Assembly (NCBI GenBank): GCA_944325765.1
Contig: CALVBH010000091.1
Coordinates: 1 to 39,395 of the forward strand
DNA: 39,395 nucleotides
Direction: 5' to 3'
From: an uncultured Bacteroidales bacterium
GTDB lineage: Bacteria > Bacteroidota > Bacteroidia > Bacteroidales > UBA932
Shown one piece after another: positions 7,470 through 15,373 of the stretch; the stretch's first letter is position 1; every line of letters begins with the position of its first letter. A model generated the notes under the pieces. That model saw only the letters and a program-made list of their open reading frames with translations. It searched no databases and was not told the origin of the DNA. The position numbers and the translations under genes were made by a program.

Positions 7470-7555
7470 TAATTTTACTTCGTGTTGCACTTGCGCGTTG
7501 ACTCTGCCTTTTCAAATATTTCCCCAATACCGTACCGGCACATCAAAAGAATCCC

Positions 7556-7563
7556 TATCTTTG
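7556..7563 (+). promoter_or_regulatory. -7 promoter box of obg
   Basis: TATCTTTG matches TAnnTTTG, 20 bp before the obg ATG at 7584. No TTG is seen at the -33 position. The reading frame is open upstream to 7482, but the box lies inside that extension, which supports the later start. Confidence 0.65.
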
Positions 7564-7583
7564 CAGGATATGCGCTATCAGAT

Positions 7584-8585
7584 ATGGCAGATTCGAATTT
7601 CATAGACTATGTGAAGATATTCTGCGCCTCCGGGGCAGGAGGTGCGGGGTCGACGCATCTCCGGCGGGCGAAATACATTCCGAAGGGCGGGCCGGACGGA
7701 GGGGACGGCGGCCGAGGAGGGCATGTAATCCTGCGGGCGAATCCGCAGTTCTGGACACTTATCCACCTGAAATACAGGAAGCACATCAAGGCTGAACCTG
7801 GCGGGGCGGGAAGCGGGCAGTTGTGCAAGGGCAAGGACGGGGAAGACGTCTGGCTGGACGTTCCTGTCGGCACGGTAGCCAAGGATGCAGAGACGGGGGA
7901 GGTCCTTTTCGAACTGATGGAGCCGTGGGAGGAAAGAATCCTGGTCAAGGGAGGAAGAGGAGGACTAGGGAACAACAACTTCAAGTCTGCCACGAACCAG
8001 ACCCCGCGCTATGCCCAGCCCGGAGAACCGGGAACGGAAGGATGGTTCATACTGGAGCTCAAAATCCTGGCCGACGTAGGACTCGTAGGCTTTCCCAATG
8101 CCGGAAAATCCACATTGCTTTCCACAGTGTCGGCAGCCAGGCCGAAAATCGCCGACTACCCCTTCACCACACTGGAACCCAACCTCGGCATCGTGAGGTA
8201 TTTCGAGGACCAGTCTTTCGTGATGGCGGACATACCTGGAATCATCGAAGGTGCGCATCTGGGGAAAGGTATCGGACTGCGGTTCCTCAGGCATATCGAA
8301 AGGAATTCCATCCTGCTTTTCCTCGTGCCTGCGGACAGCCAGGACGTGGAAAAGGAATACGGGATTCTTCTGAACGAGCTGAAAGAGTACAATCCAGAAC
8401 TTTTGGTGAAAGGACGGATTCTGGCCATATCCAAGGCCGATATGCTCGATGAAAAGATGAAGTCCGAGATGGAAGCCCGCCTGCCGGACAATGTTCCTCA
8501 CATCTTCTTCTCGTCGATGACCGGTGAAAACATACAACAGCTCAAGGACCTGATCTGGAAAACATTACACGAAGAAAACAAATGA
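7584..8585 (+). CDS. obg: Obg GTPase (ObgE/CgtA)
   Basis: 333 aa. Essential ribosome-assembly and stress GTPase. The N-terminal Obg fold is glycine-rich ([24 protein letters not shown]). The G domain starts with GFPNAGKST at about residue 169, then [29 protein letters not shown] (G4) and SSMTGENI (G5). No long C-terminal extension, so it is a compact Obg. The start [13 protein letters not shown] matches the family. First gene of a long operon; its last 4 bases overlap the PAP2 gene (ATGA). In many Bacteroidales obg follows adk; here an insert of about 3 kb lies between. Confidence 0.96.
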   Translation: MADSNFIDYVKIFCASGAGGAGSTHLRRAKYIPKGGPDGGDGGRGGHVILRANPQFWTLIHLKYRKHIKAEPGGAGSGQLCKGKDGEDVWLDVPVGTVAKDAETGEVLFELMEPWEERILVKGGRGGLGNNNFKSATNQTPRYAQPGEPGTEGWFILELKILADVGLVGFPNAGKSTLLSTVSAARPKIADYPFTTLEPNLGIVRYFEDQSFVMADIPGIIEGAHLGKGIGLRFLRHIERNSILLFLVPADSQDVEKEYGILLNELKEYNPELLVKGRILAISKADMLDEKMKSEMEARLPDNVPHIFFSSMTGENIQQLKDLIWKTLHEENK

Positions 8586-9172
8586 ATCTCTTATTCTGGC
8601 AGGAAATACACGAATGGGATCAGCAGGCGACACTGCTGATAAACAGTTTCCACTGCGGCTTCACGGACGCGGTGATGGTCTTTTTCTCGAAGATTCCGGT
8701 ATGGATACCGATGTACGCGGCAGTAGCAGTATTCCTGTTTTTCCGGCTCGGATGGAAAAAGGCTCTGATAGCCATCGCATCGATAGCCCTGACATTCCTC
8801 CTGTGCGACCAGGTGGCGAATCTGTTCAAGGACGGCATTGCCAGGCTCAGACCCAGCCATGATGAATTCATGATAGCCAGCGGAGTGCGCGTCCTCGAAG
8901 GCAAGGGAGGCCTCTACGGATTCTTCTCCGGACATGCATCGAACTCTTTCGGTTTCGCCGTCAGTTCCTCCATGGCATTCCGTAACGACAAGCGTCTGAA
9001 ATACAGGGGGTACACTGCCTGGATTTTCTTCTGGGCAGTTATGGTTAGCATCAGCAGGATATTCGTCGGCAAACATTATCTTGGAGATGTCACTGTCGGC
9101 ATCATCATGGGAACACTCTTCGGACTTGCCTGCGGTTTCGCCGCCAGATGGATTATGAAGAAAATGAAATGA
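8582..9172 (+). CDS. PAP2-family membrane phosphatase (LpxF/undecaprenyl-PP phosphatase-like)
   Basis: 196 aa, about five to six membrane helices. The acid-phosphatase signature is complete: K83-x6-R90-P91, S116-G117-H118 and S158-R159-x5-H165-x3-D169. Such proteins in Bacteroidota dephosphorylate lipid A (LpxF, 4'-phosphate) or undecaprenyl pyrophosphate at the outer face of the inner membrane; sequence alone does not decide which. The gene overlaps obg by 4 bp upstream and the dehydrogenase by 4 bp downstream (ATGA at 9169-9172), so translation is likely coupled. Neighbouring wbp-like and murF genes support an envelope role. Confidence 0.9.
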   Translation: MNLLFWQEIHEWDQQATLLINSFHCGFTDAVMVFFSKIPVWIPMYAAVAVFLFFRLGWKKALIAIASIALTFLLCDQVANLFKDGIARLRPSHDEFMIASGVRVLEGKGGLYGFFSGHASNSFGFAVSSSMAFRNDKRLKYRGYTAWIFFWAVMVSISRIFVGKHYLGDVTVGIIMGTLFGLACGFAARWIMKKMK

Positions 9173-10452
9173 CTACACTGCAGAACATAAGAATCGCCGT
9201 AATCGGACTCGGCTATGTCGGGCTGCCTCTCGCCAGACTGTTCTCCACAAAATATGCCGTCACAGGGTACGATATGAACCCACGGCGGGTGGAATCGCTA
9301 AGGCAGGGGCATGACTGCACTTTGGAAGTAGACGACACCAGGCTCGGAGAAGCCATAAGGGAAAACGGACTGAAATTCACCTCGGACACTGAAGACATAA
9401 AAGGCTGCAATTTCTATGTCGTGGCAGTCCCTACCCCGGTGGACATAAACCATAATCCCGACCTCTCCCCTCTCAGGGAAGCAAGCAGGACCGTTGGCTC
9501 TGTCATAGACAAGGGCGATGTCGTGGTTTACGAATCCACTGTATACCCGGGAGTGACTGAGGACGAATGCATCCCGCTGATAGAGGAAGTATCGGGACTG
9601 AAATTCAATATCGACTTTTTTGCAGGATATTCTCCCGAACGGGTAAACCCCGGAGACAGGGAGCACACTGTCGAGAATATCAGGAAAATCACCTCCGGCT
9701 CCACGCCCGAAGCGGCGGAATTCATAGATTCGGTCTACTCCGGAGTATTGGAAAACGGTACCTGCAGGGCCTCGTCCATAAAGGTGGCGGAAGCTGCGAA
9801 AGTGATAGAAAACAGCCAGAGAGACATAAACATAGCCTTCGTCAACGAGCTTTCAAAAATATTCTCGCTGATGGGCATAGACACCCTCGAAGTTCTGGAA
9901 GCGGCCGCCACGAAATGGAATTTCATAAAGATGAACCCGGGCCTCGTCGGCGGACACTGCATTTCCGTCGACCCGTATTATCTGGCCCAGTGCGCACAGA
10001 GATTAGGCTACAATCCGGAAATCATCCTTGCCGGGCGCCGGGTCAACGACAGTATGGGAGCTTACGTCGCCAACCAGACCATCAAACTGATGCTGAAAAA
10101 AGGCATTCAGATACTGAATTCCAGAATCATAATCATGGGCTTCACCTTCAAGGAGAACTGCCCGGACGTGCGCAATACCAAAATCATAGACATCTACCGC
10201 TCTCTCCTCGAATACAACGCCAATCTCACCGTTTACGACCCATGGGCGAGCCGTGAGACGGTGAAGGAGGTGTACGGGATAGACATCGTGAACGAACTTC
10301 CGGACGAAAAGTTCGATGCCGCGATTGTGGCGGTAGCCCACGGACAGTTCAGAAGACACGAAGTGGATATGGACGCGTTGCTCAAACCGGTCCACGTGAT
10401 TTATGACGTCAAGGGGATATTGCCGAGGGAAATCATCGACGGGAGGCTATAG
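9169..10452 (+). CDS. wbpA: UDP-N-acetylhexosamine 6-dehydrogenase (WbpA/WbpO-like)
   Basis: 427 aa. NAD-dependent four-electron oxidation of UDP-GlcNAc (or UDP-GalNAc) to the uronic acid. The Rossmann motif GLGYVG is at residues 13-18, and the active-site motif GGHCISVDPYYL has the catalytic Cys at 264. ENSQRDINIAFVNEL and GFTFKENCPDVRNTK are typical of the WbpA/WbpO/TviB group rather than UDP-glucose dehydrogenase. ATG 9169 overlaps the PAP2 stop and is preferred over the in-frame codon at 9148. It opens a wbpA-B-E-D-like set; an 18-bp tandem repeat separates it from wbpB. Confidence 0.9.
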   Translation: MTTLQNIRIAVIGLGYVGLPLARLFSTKYAVTGYDMNPRRVESLRQGHDCTLEVDDTRLGEAIRENGLKFTSDTEDIKGCNFYVVAVPTPVDINHNPDLSPLREASRTVGSVIDKGDVVVYESTVYPGVTEDECIPLIEEVSGLKFNIDFFAGYSPERVNPGDREHTVENIRKITSGSTPEAAEFIDSVYSGVLENGTCRASSIKVAEAAKVIENSQRDINIAFVNELSKIFSLMGIDTLEVLEAAATKWNFIKMNPGLVGGHCISVDPYYLAQCAQRLGYNPEIILAGRRVNDSMGAYVANQTIKLMLKKGIQILNSRIIIMGFTFKENCPDVRNTKIIDIYRSLLEYNANLTVYDPWASRETVKEVYGIDIVNELPDEKFDAAIVAVAHGQFRRHEVDMDALLKPVHVIYDVKGILPREIIDGRL

Positions 10453-10453
10453 G

Positions 10454-10537
10454 CATTGTCATAGACAGGGACATTGTCATAAACGGAGGTATTGTCATAG
10501 ACAGAAGTATTGTTATAGACAGGGATATTGTCAGGGA
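10454..10537 (+). repeat. 18-bp tandem repeat, about 4.7 copies
   Basis: Units start at 10454, 10472, 10490, 10508 and 10526 (partial). Copy 1 is CATTGTCATAGACAGGGA; the others differ at a few positions. The array begins 1 bp after the wbpA stop and ends 18 bp before the wbpB ATG. Because the unit is a multiple of three, changes in copy number keep the upstream frame into wbpB open. Confidence 0.9.
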
Positions 10538-10555
10538 TTATTTAAAACAGGATTT

Positions 10556-11539
10556 ATGGCAAATTTCGCGATAGTCGGAGTGGCGGGATACATTGCTCCG
10601 AGACATCTCAAGGCGATAGCCGATACATGGAACAGGGTCGTGGCCGCATACGACCGTTTCGACAGCGTGGGACGGCTCGACGCATCATTTCCGGACTGCG
10701 AGTTCTTCACCGAGCAGGAACAGTTCGAAGCCTTTCTGGACCGGGCAAAAGGTACCGGGAACCAGGCGGACTGGCTCGTCATCTGCACGCCGAACCACAC
10801 ACATATTCCATATTGCCGTTACGGGCTGAAAAACGGAATGAATGTCATCTGTGAAAAGCCGGCAGCCCTGCATCCGGCCGACATCGAGGAGATTATGAGT
10901 CTCGAAAAGGAAACCGGGCATCAGGTGTACAACATCCTGCAGCTGCGCCTCCACGACCGCATAGCCGCACTGAAAAAGAAAATCGATGAAAATCCGTGCG
11001 GCAGAAAGCATGAAATAGAACTGACATACATCACCTCGCGCGGGAAATGGTACTATGCCTCCTGGAAGGGCGACAACCACAAGAGCGGGGGCATCGCCAC
11101 GAACATCGGAGTGCATTTCTACGATATGCTGCAGTGGATTTTCGGTCCTGTACAGGAAAACATCGTGCATATTTCGGCTTTCGACAGGGTCGCAGGACGG
11201 CTCGAGCTGGAAAAGGCTTCTGTAAAATATTTCCTGAGCATAAACGCAGACTGCCTGCCGCCCAATGCCGTCCAGGGCGAAAAACGCACTTACAGAACAC
11301 TGAATATCGACGGGGAAGAATTCGAATTCAGCCAGGGCTTTACGGAACTCCACACGCGCAGCTACGAAGAGATTCTCGCAGGCCGGGGCTTCCGCATAGA
11401 GGAATCACTGAACTGCATACGCATAGTCGAAGATATAAGGACTGCCGTACCGGCCGGTCTCGAAGGCGGTGATTTCCATCCGATGGCACTCAAGCCGCTG
11501 GCCCGCCATCCGTTCGGCTGGGATGACGTAAAATACTGA
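10556..11539 (+). CDS. wbpB: Gfo/Idh/MocA-family 3-dehydrogenase (WbpB-like)
   Basis: 327 aa. By context it oxidises C3 of UDP-GlcNAcA to the 3-keto sugar, using NAD. The N-terminal nucleotide-binding fold (FAIVGVAGYIAPRHLKAIADTW) is followed by VICTPNHTH, the conserved EKPAALHP, and GGIATNIGVHFYDMLQW, which holds the typical His/Asp catalytic region. Start ATG 10556 (MANFAIVG) is preferred; the reading frame runs open upstream through the tandem repeat but that gives only low-complexity Cys/His/Arg repeats. It is followed at once by the aminotransferase. Confidence 0.88.
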   Translation: MANFAIVGVAGYIAPRHLKAIADTWNRVVAAYDRFDSVGRLDASFPDCEFFTEQEQFEAFLDRAKGTGNQADWLVICTPNHTHIPYCRYGLKNGMNVICEKPAALHPADIEEIMSLEKETGHQVYNILQLRLHDRIAALKKKIDENPCGRKHEIELTYITSRGKWYYASWKGDNHKSGGIATNIGVHFYDMLQWIFGPVQENIVHISAFDRVAGRLELEKASVKYFLSINADCLPPNAVQGEKRTYRTLNIDGEEFEFSQGFTELHTRSYEEILAGRGFRIEESLNCIRIVEDIRTAVPAGLEGGDFHPMALKPLARHPFGWDDVKY

Positions 11540-11546
11540 CTTGCCC

Positions 11547-12698
11547 ATGGACAGGAAGATGAATATGGTGGACCTGAAAGGCCAGTACGAACGGATAAAG
11601 CCCGAAATCGATGCCGGAATCCAATCGGTAATAGACAGTTCCGCCTTCATAAACGGGAAACCTGTACAGGAATTCCGCAAAAATCTGGGGACATACCTCG
11701 GCGGGACTCATGTCACCGCCTGCGGCAACGGCACCGATGCCCTGCAGATAGCCCTCATGGCACTCGGGCTGAAGCCCGGAGACGAAGTGATAGTTCCTGC
11801 CTTCACATACGTGGCCTCTGCCGAAGTCATCGCCCTTCTCGGGCTGGTTCCGGTAATGGTGGATGTAAATCCGCGCAGTTTCAATGTCGAGGCTGACGAG
11901 ATACTCAATGCCCTGACCCACAAGACCAAAGCCATAATTCCGGTGCATCTTTTCGGGCAGAGCTGCGATATGGAGCCTATCATGGACCTGGCACGCGATC
12001 ACGGGCTGTATGTCATAGAAGACAACGCGCAGTCTCTCGGAGCCGACTGCATTTTCAGGGACGGAAGCAGGAAAAAGGCCGGTACCGTCGGCACCATAGG
12101 CTGCACCTCCTTTTTCCCTTCGAAAAATCTCGGCTGTTACGGTGACGGAGGGGCCATATTCTGCAGCGATGAGGCGCTTTCCGAAAAAATCTCGATGACA
12201 GCCAATCACGGTCAGAAAATAAAGTACCATCACGCCGTCATAGGCTGCAATTCCAGATTGGATACCATCCAGGCTGCCGTACTAAATGTGAAACTGAAAC
12301 ATTTGGACGAATATTCCGGGGCCCGGCGGCGTGCCGCCCGTTATTACACGGAAAAGTTCCTGCAGGCCGATCCTGACGGCAGGTTTTTCGAGACTCCGGC
12401 AGAAATGCCCTTCAGCACGCACGTCTACCACCAGTACACCCTGAAAATCAAGGGAGGACGGCGCGACGGGCTGAAAGACCGGCTCGAAAAGCGTGGAATC
12501 CCGTCCATGATATACTACCCGCTTCCGCTTCAGGCACAGGAAGCGTTCAAGGGCATCGCCCGTGCAGCGGGTCCGCTTGTCTGCGCTCAGGAATGCGCGG
12601 ACTCGGTTTTGTCCCTGCCTATGCATACGGAGCTGACGGCCGACATTCAGGATTATATAATAGGCAATGTCCTGGAATTTTTCGGAATGTCGTCGTAG
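11547..12698 (+). CDS. wbpE: PLP-dependent sugar 3-aminotransferase (DegT/DnrJ/EryC1; WbpE-like)
   Basis: 383 aa. By context it transfers an amino group from glutamate to the 3-keto sugar. Visible motifs: CGNGTDALQIAL, the PLP-pocket region FTYVASAEVIALLG, VIEDNAQSLGA, and the Schiff-base lysine in SFFPSKNLGCYGDGGA. The end of the fold (YHQYTLKI, YYPLPLQAQEAF) is intact. Several in-frame starts exist (TTG 11541, ATG 11547, ATG 11559); family proteins start near MNMVDLKGQY, so ATG 11559 is also possible. It starts within about 10 bp of the wbpB stop. Confidence 0.9.
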   Translation: MDRKMNMVDLKGQYERIKPEIDAGIQSVIDSSAFINGKPVQEFRKNLGTYLGGTHVTACGNGTDALQIALMALGLKPGDEVIVPAFTYVASAEVIALLGLVPVMVDVNPRSFNVEADEILNALTHKTKAIIPVHLFGQSCDMEPIMDLARDHGLYVIEDNAQSLGADCIFRDGSRKKAGTVGTIGCTSFFPSKNLGCYGDGGAIFCSDEALSEKISMTANHGQKIKYHHAVIGCNSRLDTIQAAVLNVKLKHLDEYSGARRRAARYYTEKFLQADPDGRFFETPAEMPFSTHVYHQYTLKIKGGRRDGLKDRLEKRGIPSMIYYPLPLQAQEAFKGIARAAGPLVCAQECADSVLSLPMHTELTADIQDYIIGNVLEFFGMSS

Positions 12699-12708
12699 GA
12701 TGATACAT

Positions 12709-12777
12709 AGAGGCGGCGCGGCTCGCACAGACTACAACCCTCTCCGAGGGTCAACAGTGCTCGCCGTCACCGCCTCT
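12709..12777 (+). repeat. Structured repeat family 1, copy 1
   Basis: Outer stem AGAGGCGG (12709-12716)/CCGCCTCT (12770-12777), continued by GCGGC/GCCGT. Then conserved box TCGCACAGACTACAA, inner stem ACCCTC/GAGGGT (737-742 / 746-751 of the 12 kb block), and conserved box CAACAGTGCTCGC. GCAC and GTGC inside the boxes can also pair. It lies in the intergenic gap between wbpE and wbpD. See copies at 17205 and 21490. Confidence 0.8.
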
Positions 12778-12791
12778 GTGCATCGCCCTGC

Positions 12792-12821
12792 ATGTCATCC
12801 CAAGTGTAGTCGAGGGATCTG
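12792..12821 (+). repeat. Structured repeat family 3, copy 1
   Basis: ATGTCATCCC...GTCGAGGGATCTG, a short imperfect palindrome of the type scattered through intergenic DNA in many gut genomes. A second copy is at 21431-21475 (minus). In both places it follows a family-1 repeat at about 14 bp in the same orientation, so the two may form one composite unit. Confidence 0.55.
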
Positions 12822-12838
12822 TAGAATAGAAAAATATT

Positions 12839-13405
12839 ATGGAAGAAAGGAAATATTTCATACACGAATCCAGTTATGTGGATGAGGGGGCTGAAATCGG
12901 TGAGGGAACCAAAATCTGGCATTTCTGCCACGTACAGGGACATTCTGTTATCGGGAAGAATTGCTCGCTCGGACAGAACGTGAATATCGGCTGCAATGTC
13001 CGTATCGGCGACGGAGTCCGGATTCAGAACAACGTCTCGGTCTACGACGGGGTGGAACTTGAAGACAACGTATTCTGCGGCCCGTCCTGCGTCTTCACCA
13101 ACGTCCTGACACCGCGCGCCCATTTCCCCGTTCACGGACAGTATGTCAGGACACTGGTCAGGGAAGGAGCCTCCCTGGGAGCGAACTGCACGGTAGTCTG
13201 CGGCCATACCATAGGCAAAAGCGCCATGGTGGCGGCCGGAGCGGTAGTGGCTTCGGATGTGAAGGACTTTGCCCTGGTCGCCGGAGTGCCTGCCCGGCAG
13301 ATAGGCTGGGTGTGCGAATGCGGGAAGCGGCTCGATGCCGGACTTGAATGCAGCTGCGGAAGAAAGTACGCCCTCATCGACGGCTGCCTGACACGGAAAT
13401 TTTAA
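12839..13405 (+). CDS. wbpD: UDP-3-amino-sugar N-acetyltransferase, left-handed beta-helix (WbpD-like)
   Basis: 188 aa. By context it acetylates the 3-amino group to give UDP-GlcNAc(3NAc)A. Hexapeptide repeats run through residues about 15-145 (VDEGAEIGEGTKIWHFCHV, SLGQNVNIGCNVRIGDGVRIQ, SLGANCTVVCGHTIGKSAMV) with the family loop LTPRAHFPVHGQY. The C-terminus carries two CxCG knuckles (CECGKRL, CSCGRKY), probably a small zinc ribbon. Separated from wbpE by about 140 bp holding repeat families 1 and 3; nevertheless the gene order A-B-E-D is intact. Confidence 0.9.
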   Translation: MEERKYFIHESSYVDEGAEIGEGTKIWHFCHVQGHSVIGKNCSLGQNVNIGCNVRIGDGVRIQNNVSVYDGVELEDNVFCGPSCVFTNVLTPRAHFPVHGQYVRTLVREGASLGANCTVVCGHTIGKSAMVAAGAVVASDVKDFALVAGVPARQIGWVCECGKRLDAGLECSCGRKYALIDGCLTRKF

Positions 13406-13430
13406 CAGGGACGCCTCACAAATGTAATTG

Positions 13431-13500
13431 GATTCAGGAGGAATCCGAAGATTCATCGGAATCCGCAGTGACGACGGCATAAATTCATAGAGCAACGTTA
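13431..13500. repeat. Palindromic spacer between wbpD and dut
   Basis: GGATTC-AGGAG-GAATCC forms a hairpin, and GATTCATCGGAATCC repeats parts of it. The end, GTGACGACGG, resembles one side of family-3-like intergenic palindromes. No terminator T-run follows, so read-through into dut is likely. Confidence 0.35.
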
Positions 13501-13506
13501 TACGAC

Positions 13507-13941
13507 ATGAAAATACAGATACTGAACAAATCCCGTTATCCCTCGCCGGCATACGCCACCGAAATGTCTGCCGGAATGGACCTGAAAGCCGACATCAGCG
13601 AACCGGTAGTTCTCGCACCTCTCTGCAGGGCAATGATTCCCACCGGACTTTCGATAGCCCTGCCGAAAGGCACCGAAGCCCAGATAAGGCCGAGGAGCGG
13701 ACTGGCGGCAAAGCACGGAATCACTGTCCTGAATACTCCCGGGACCATCGATGCCGACTACCGTGGTGAAATAAAGGTGATTCTGGTCAATCTCTCGGAT
13801 ACCGCTTTCACAGTCAACCCGGGCGAAAGGATAGCCCAGATGGTCGTGGCCAGATATGAACACGTGGAATGGGAGGAAACGGAAAGTTTGGACGAGACGG
13901 AGCGCGGCGCAGGGGGATTCGGCAGCACCGGAGTAAAATGA
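13507..13941 (+). CDS. dut: dUTP diphosphatase (dUTPase)
   Basis: 144 aa. Hydrolyses dUTP to dUMP and PPi, keeping uracil out of DNA and feeding dTMP synthesis. All five family motifs are present: [33 protein letters not shown] with the catalytic Asp, ERIAQMVVA, and the C-terminal [11 protein letters not shown] that closes over the substrate. Normal length for the homotrimeric enzyme. It lies 10 bp ahead of murF, so the two are probably translated from one mRNA. Confidence 0.97.
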   Translation: MKIQILNKSRYPSPAYATEMSAGMDLKADISEPVVLAPLCRAMIPTGLSIALPKGTEAQIRPRSGLAAKHGITVLNTPGTIDADYRGEIKVILVNLSDTAFTVNPGERIAQMVVARYEHVEWEETESLDETERGAGGFGSTGVK

Positions 13942-13951
13942 CATCGATATT

Positions 13952-15358
13952 ATGAACATACAGGAACTTTACAAGATTTTCAAAAGCTGCAGCGGCGTCG
14001 CCACCGACAGCAGAAAGATAAGCGGAGGAGAACTATTCTTCGCCCTCAAAGGGGAAAATTTCGACGGCAACGCCTACGCCGCGGCAGCCATCGAATCAGG
14101 TGCGGCATACGCAGTCATTGACAGCAAATCGGAAGCCGCGGCAGCCCTGCCGGCGATGGACAGAGACAAAGCGTCCCGGTTCATTCCCGTAGAGGATACC
14201 CTCCGGACCCTCCAGGAACTTGCCAGATGGCACCGCTCCACCACATTCGTGAACGGCAAACCGCTGACTGTCATAGGGCTGACCGGGACCAACGGGAAGA
14301 CCACGACCAAGGAACTGATAAAGGCAGTCCTCTCCGTACGCTATCGTGTGACAGCGACCGAGGGGAATCTGAACAACAGCATCGGAGTGCCGCTTTCCCT
14401 CCTGAAAATAGACGGAAATACCGAAATGGCCGTCATAGAAATGGGAGCAAGCCACCCGGGGGACATCAAGGAACTGGTTTCAGTCTGTCTTCCGAATTTC
14501 GGGCTCATAACCAACGTCGGGAAAGGGCATCTTCTCGGCTTCGGCAGTTTCGAAGGAGTAAAGAAAGCCAAGGGAGAACTTTACGACTATATCCAGAGAA
14601 CGGCTGACAAGGTCTTTCTGAATGCGGACGACCCGGTACTCCGCGAAATGGCGTCGGAACGTCCGGACCTGCAGACCATCCCGTACGGGCTGCACCATCA
14701 GGGAGCAGAAATACTGACCGCAGACCCTGCCCATCCTTACCTGCGCATTCTGCTGAAAGACGAGAACCTCGAAATAGACACCCGCCTCATAGGAAGCTAT
14801 AACGCCGCCAATGTCATGGCGGCAATGGCCGTAGGACAATATTTCGGGATTCCGCACACCGATGCGGCAAAAGCCATAGAAGCCTATACTCCCGTCAACA
14901 ACCGCTCTCAGTTAGTGCATACGGGCAGGAATACCCTCATCATCGACGCCTACAATGCGAATCCCACGAGTATGGCCGCCGCCCTCGAGAATTTTGCCTC
15001 GACCTCGGCAGAGCACAAGACGGTCATGCTCGGCGATATGCTCGAACTTGGCACCGAATCCATAGCGGAGCACGAGAAAGTCCTGGAACTGCTTCATCGG
15101 ATGGAGGTAGAGCATGCATATCTTGTAGGAGACGAATTCCGAAAGGCTGCGGAAAAACTCGGACTGATATCCGGAGAAGACGTGAAGCGTGACGGCAGCC
15201 GGTCCGGGACAAAAAGCGCCTCTGACGGCTGCATCATACTGTTCCCGACCTCACAGGCTCTTGCGGACTACCTTTCGGAGCATCCGCTTTCCGGCAGTAC
15301 CGTGCTCATCAAGGGGTCGAGAGGGATAAGGATGGAGAATGTAACAGTGGTTTTGTAG
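13952..15358 (+). CDS. murF: UDP-N-acetylmuramoyl-tripeptide--D-alanyl-D-alanine ligase
   Basis: 468 aa. Adds D-Ala-D-Ala to the UDP-MurNAc-tripeptide in the cytosol, the last cytoplasmic step of peptidoglycan precursor synthesis. N-terminal substrate-binding domain (VATDSRKISGGELFFALKGENFDGN); ATP-binding P-loop GLTGTNGKTTTKEL near residue 109; EMGASHPGDI and YNANPTSM are MurF family motifs; C-terminal domain LGDMLELG...GSRGIRMENV is complete. Last gene of the obg-murF operon, which converges on the NAGPA gene with 15 bp between stop codons and no clear terminator. Confidence 0.96.
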   Translation: MNIQELYKIFKSCSGVATDSRKISGGELFFALKGENFDGNAYAAAAIESGAAYAVIDSKSEAAAALPAMDRDKASRFIPVEDTLRTLQELARWHRSTTFVNGKPLTVIGLTGTNGKTTTKELIKAVLSVRYRVTATEGNLNNSIGVPLSLLKIDGNTEMAVIEMGASHPGDIKELVSVCLPNFGLITNVGKGHLLGFGSFEGVKKAKGELYDYIQRTADKVFLNADDPVLREMASERPDLQTIPYGLHHQGAEILTADPAHPYLRILLKDENLEIDTRLIGSYNAANVMAAMAVGQYFGIPHTDAAKAIEAYTPVNNRSQLVHTGRNTLIIDAYNANPTSMAAALENFASTSAEHKTVMLGDMLELGTESIAEHEKVLELLHRMEVEHAYLVGDEFRKAAEKLGLISGEDVKRDGSRSGTKSASDGCIILFPTSQALADYLSEHPLSGSTVLIKGSRGIRMENVTVVL

Positions 15359-15373
15359 CGAATCCCTCTACTG

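Noticed and set aside
7482-7583. 34-residue extension of Obg
   Set aside because: The -7 box TATCTTTG at 7556-7563 lies within it and the Obg family starts at the later methionine.
10454-10537. CRISPR array
   Set aside because: The 18-bp units are directly adjacent with no spacers, and no cas genes are present.
10403-10555. Coding through the 18-bp repeats as an N-terminus of WbpB
   Set aside because: It would overlap the end of wbpA and add only low-complexity Cys/His/Arg repeats before the Rossmann fold.
12709-12777. Family-1 elements as integron attC sites
   Set aside because: They have paired stems and asymmetric boxes, but no terminal GTTRRRY/RYYYAAC pair, no integrase, and the outer stem runs past where such boxes should be.
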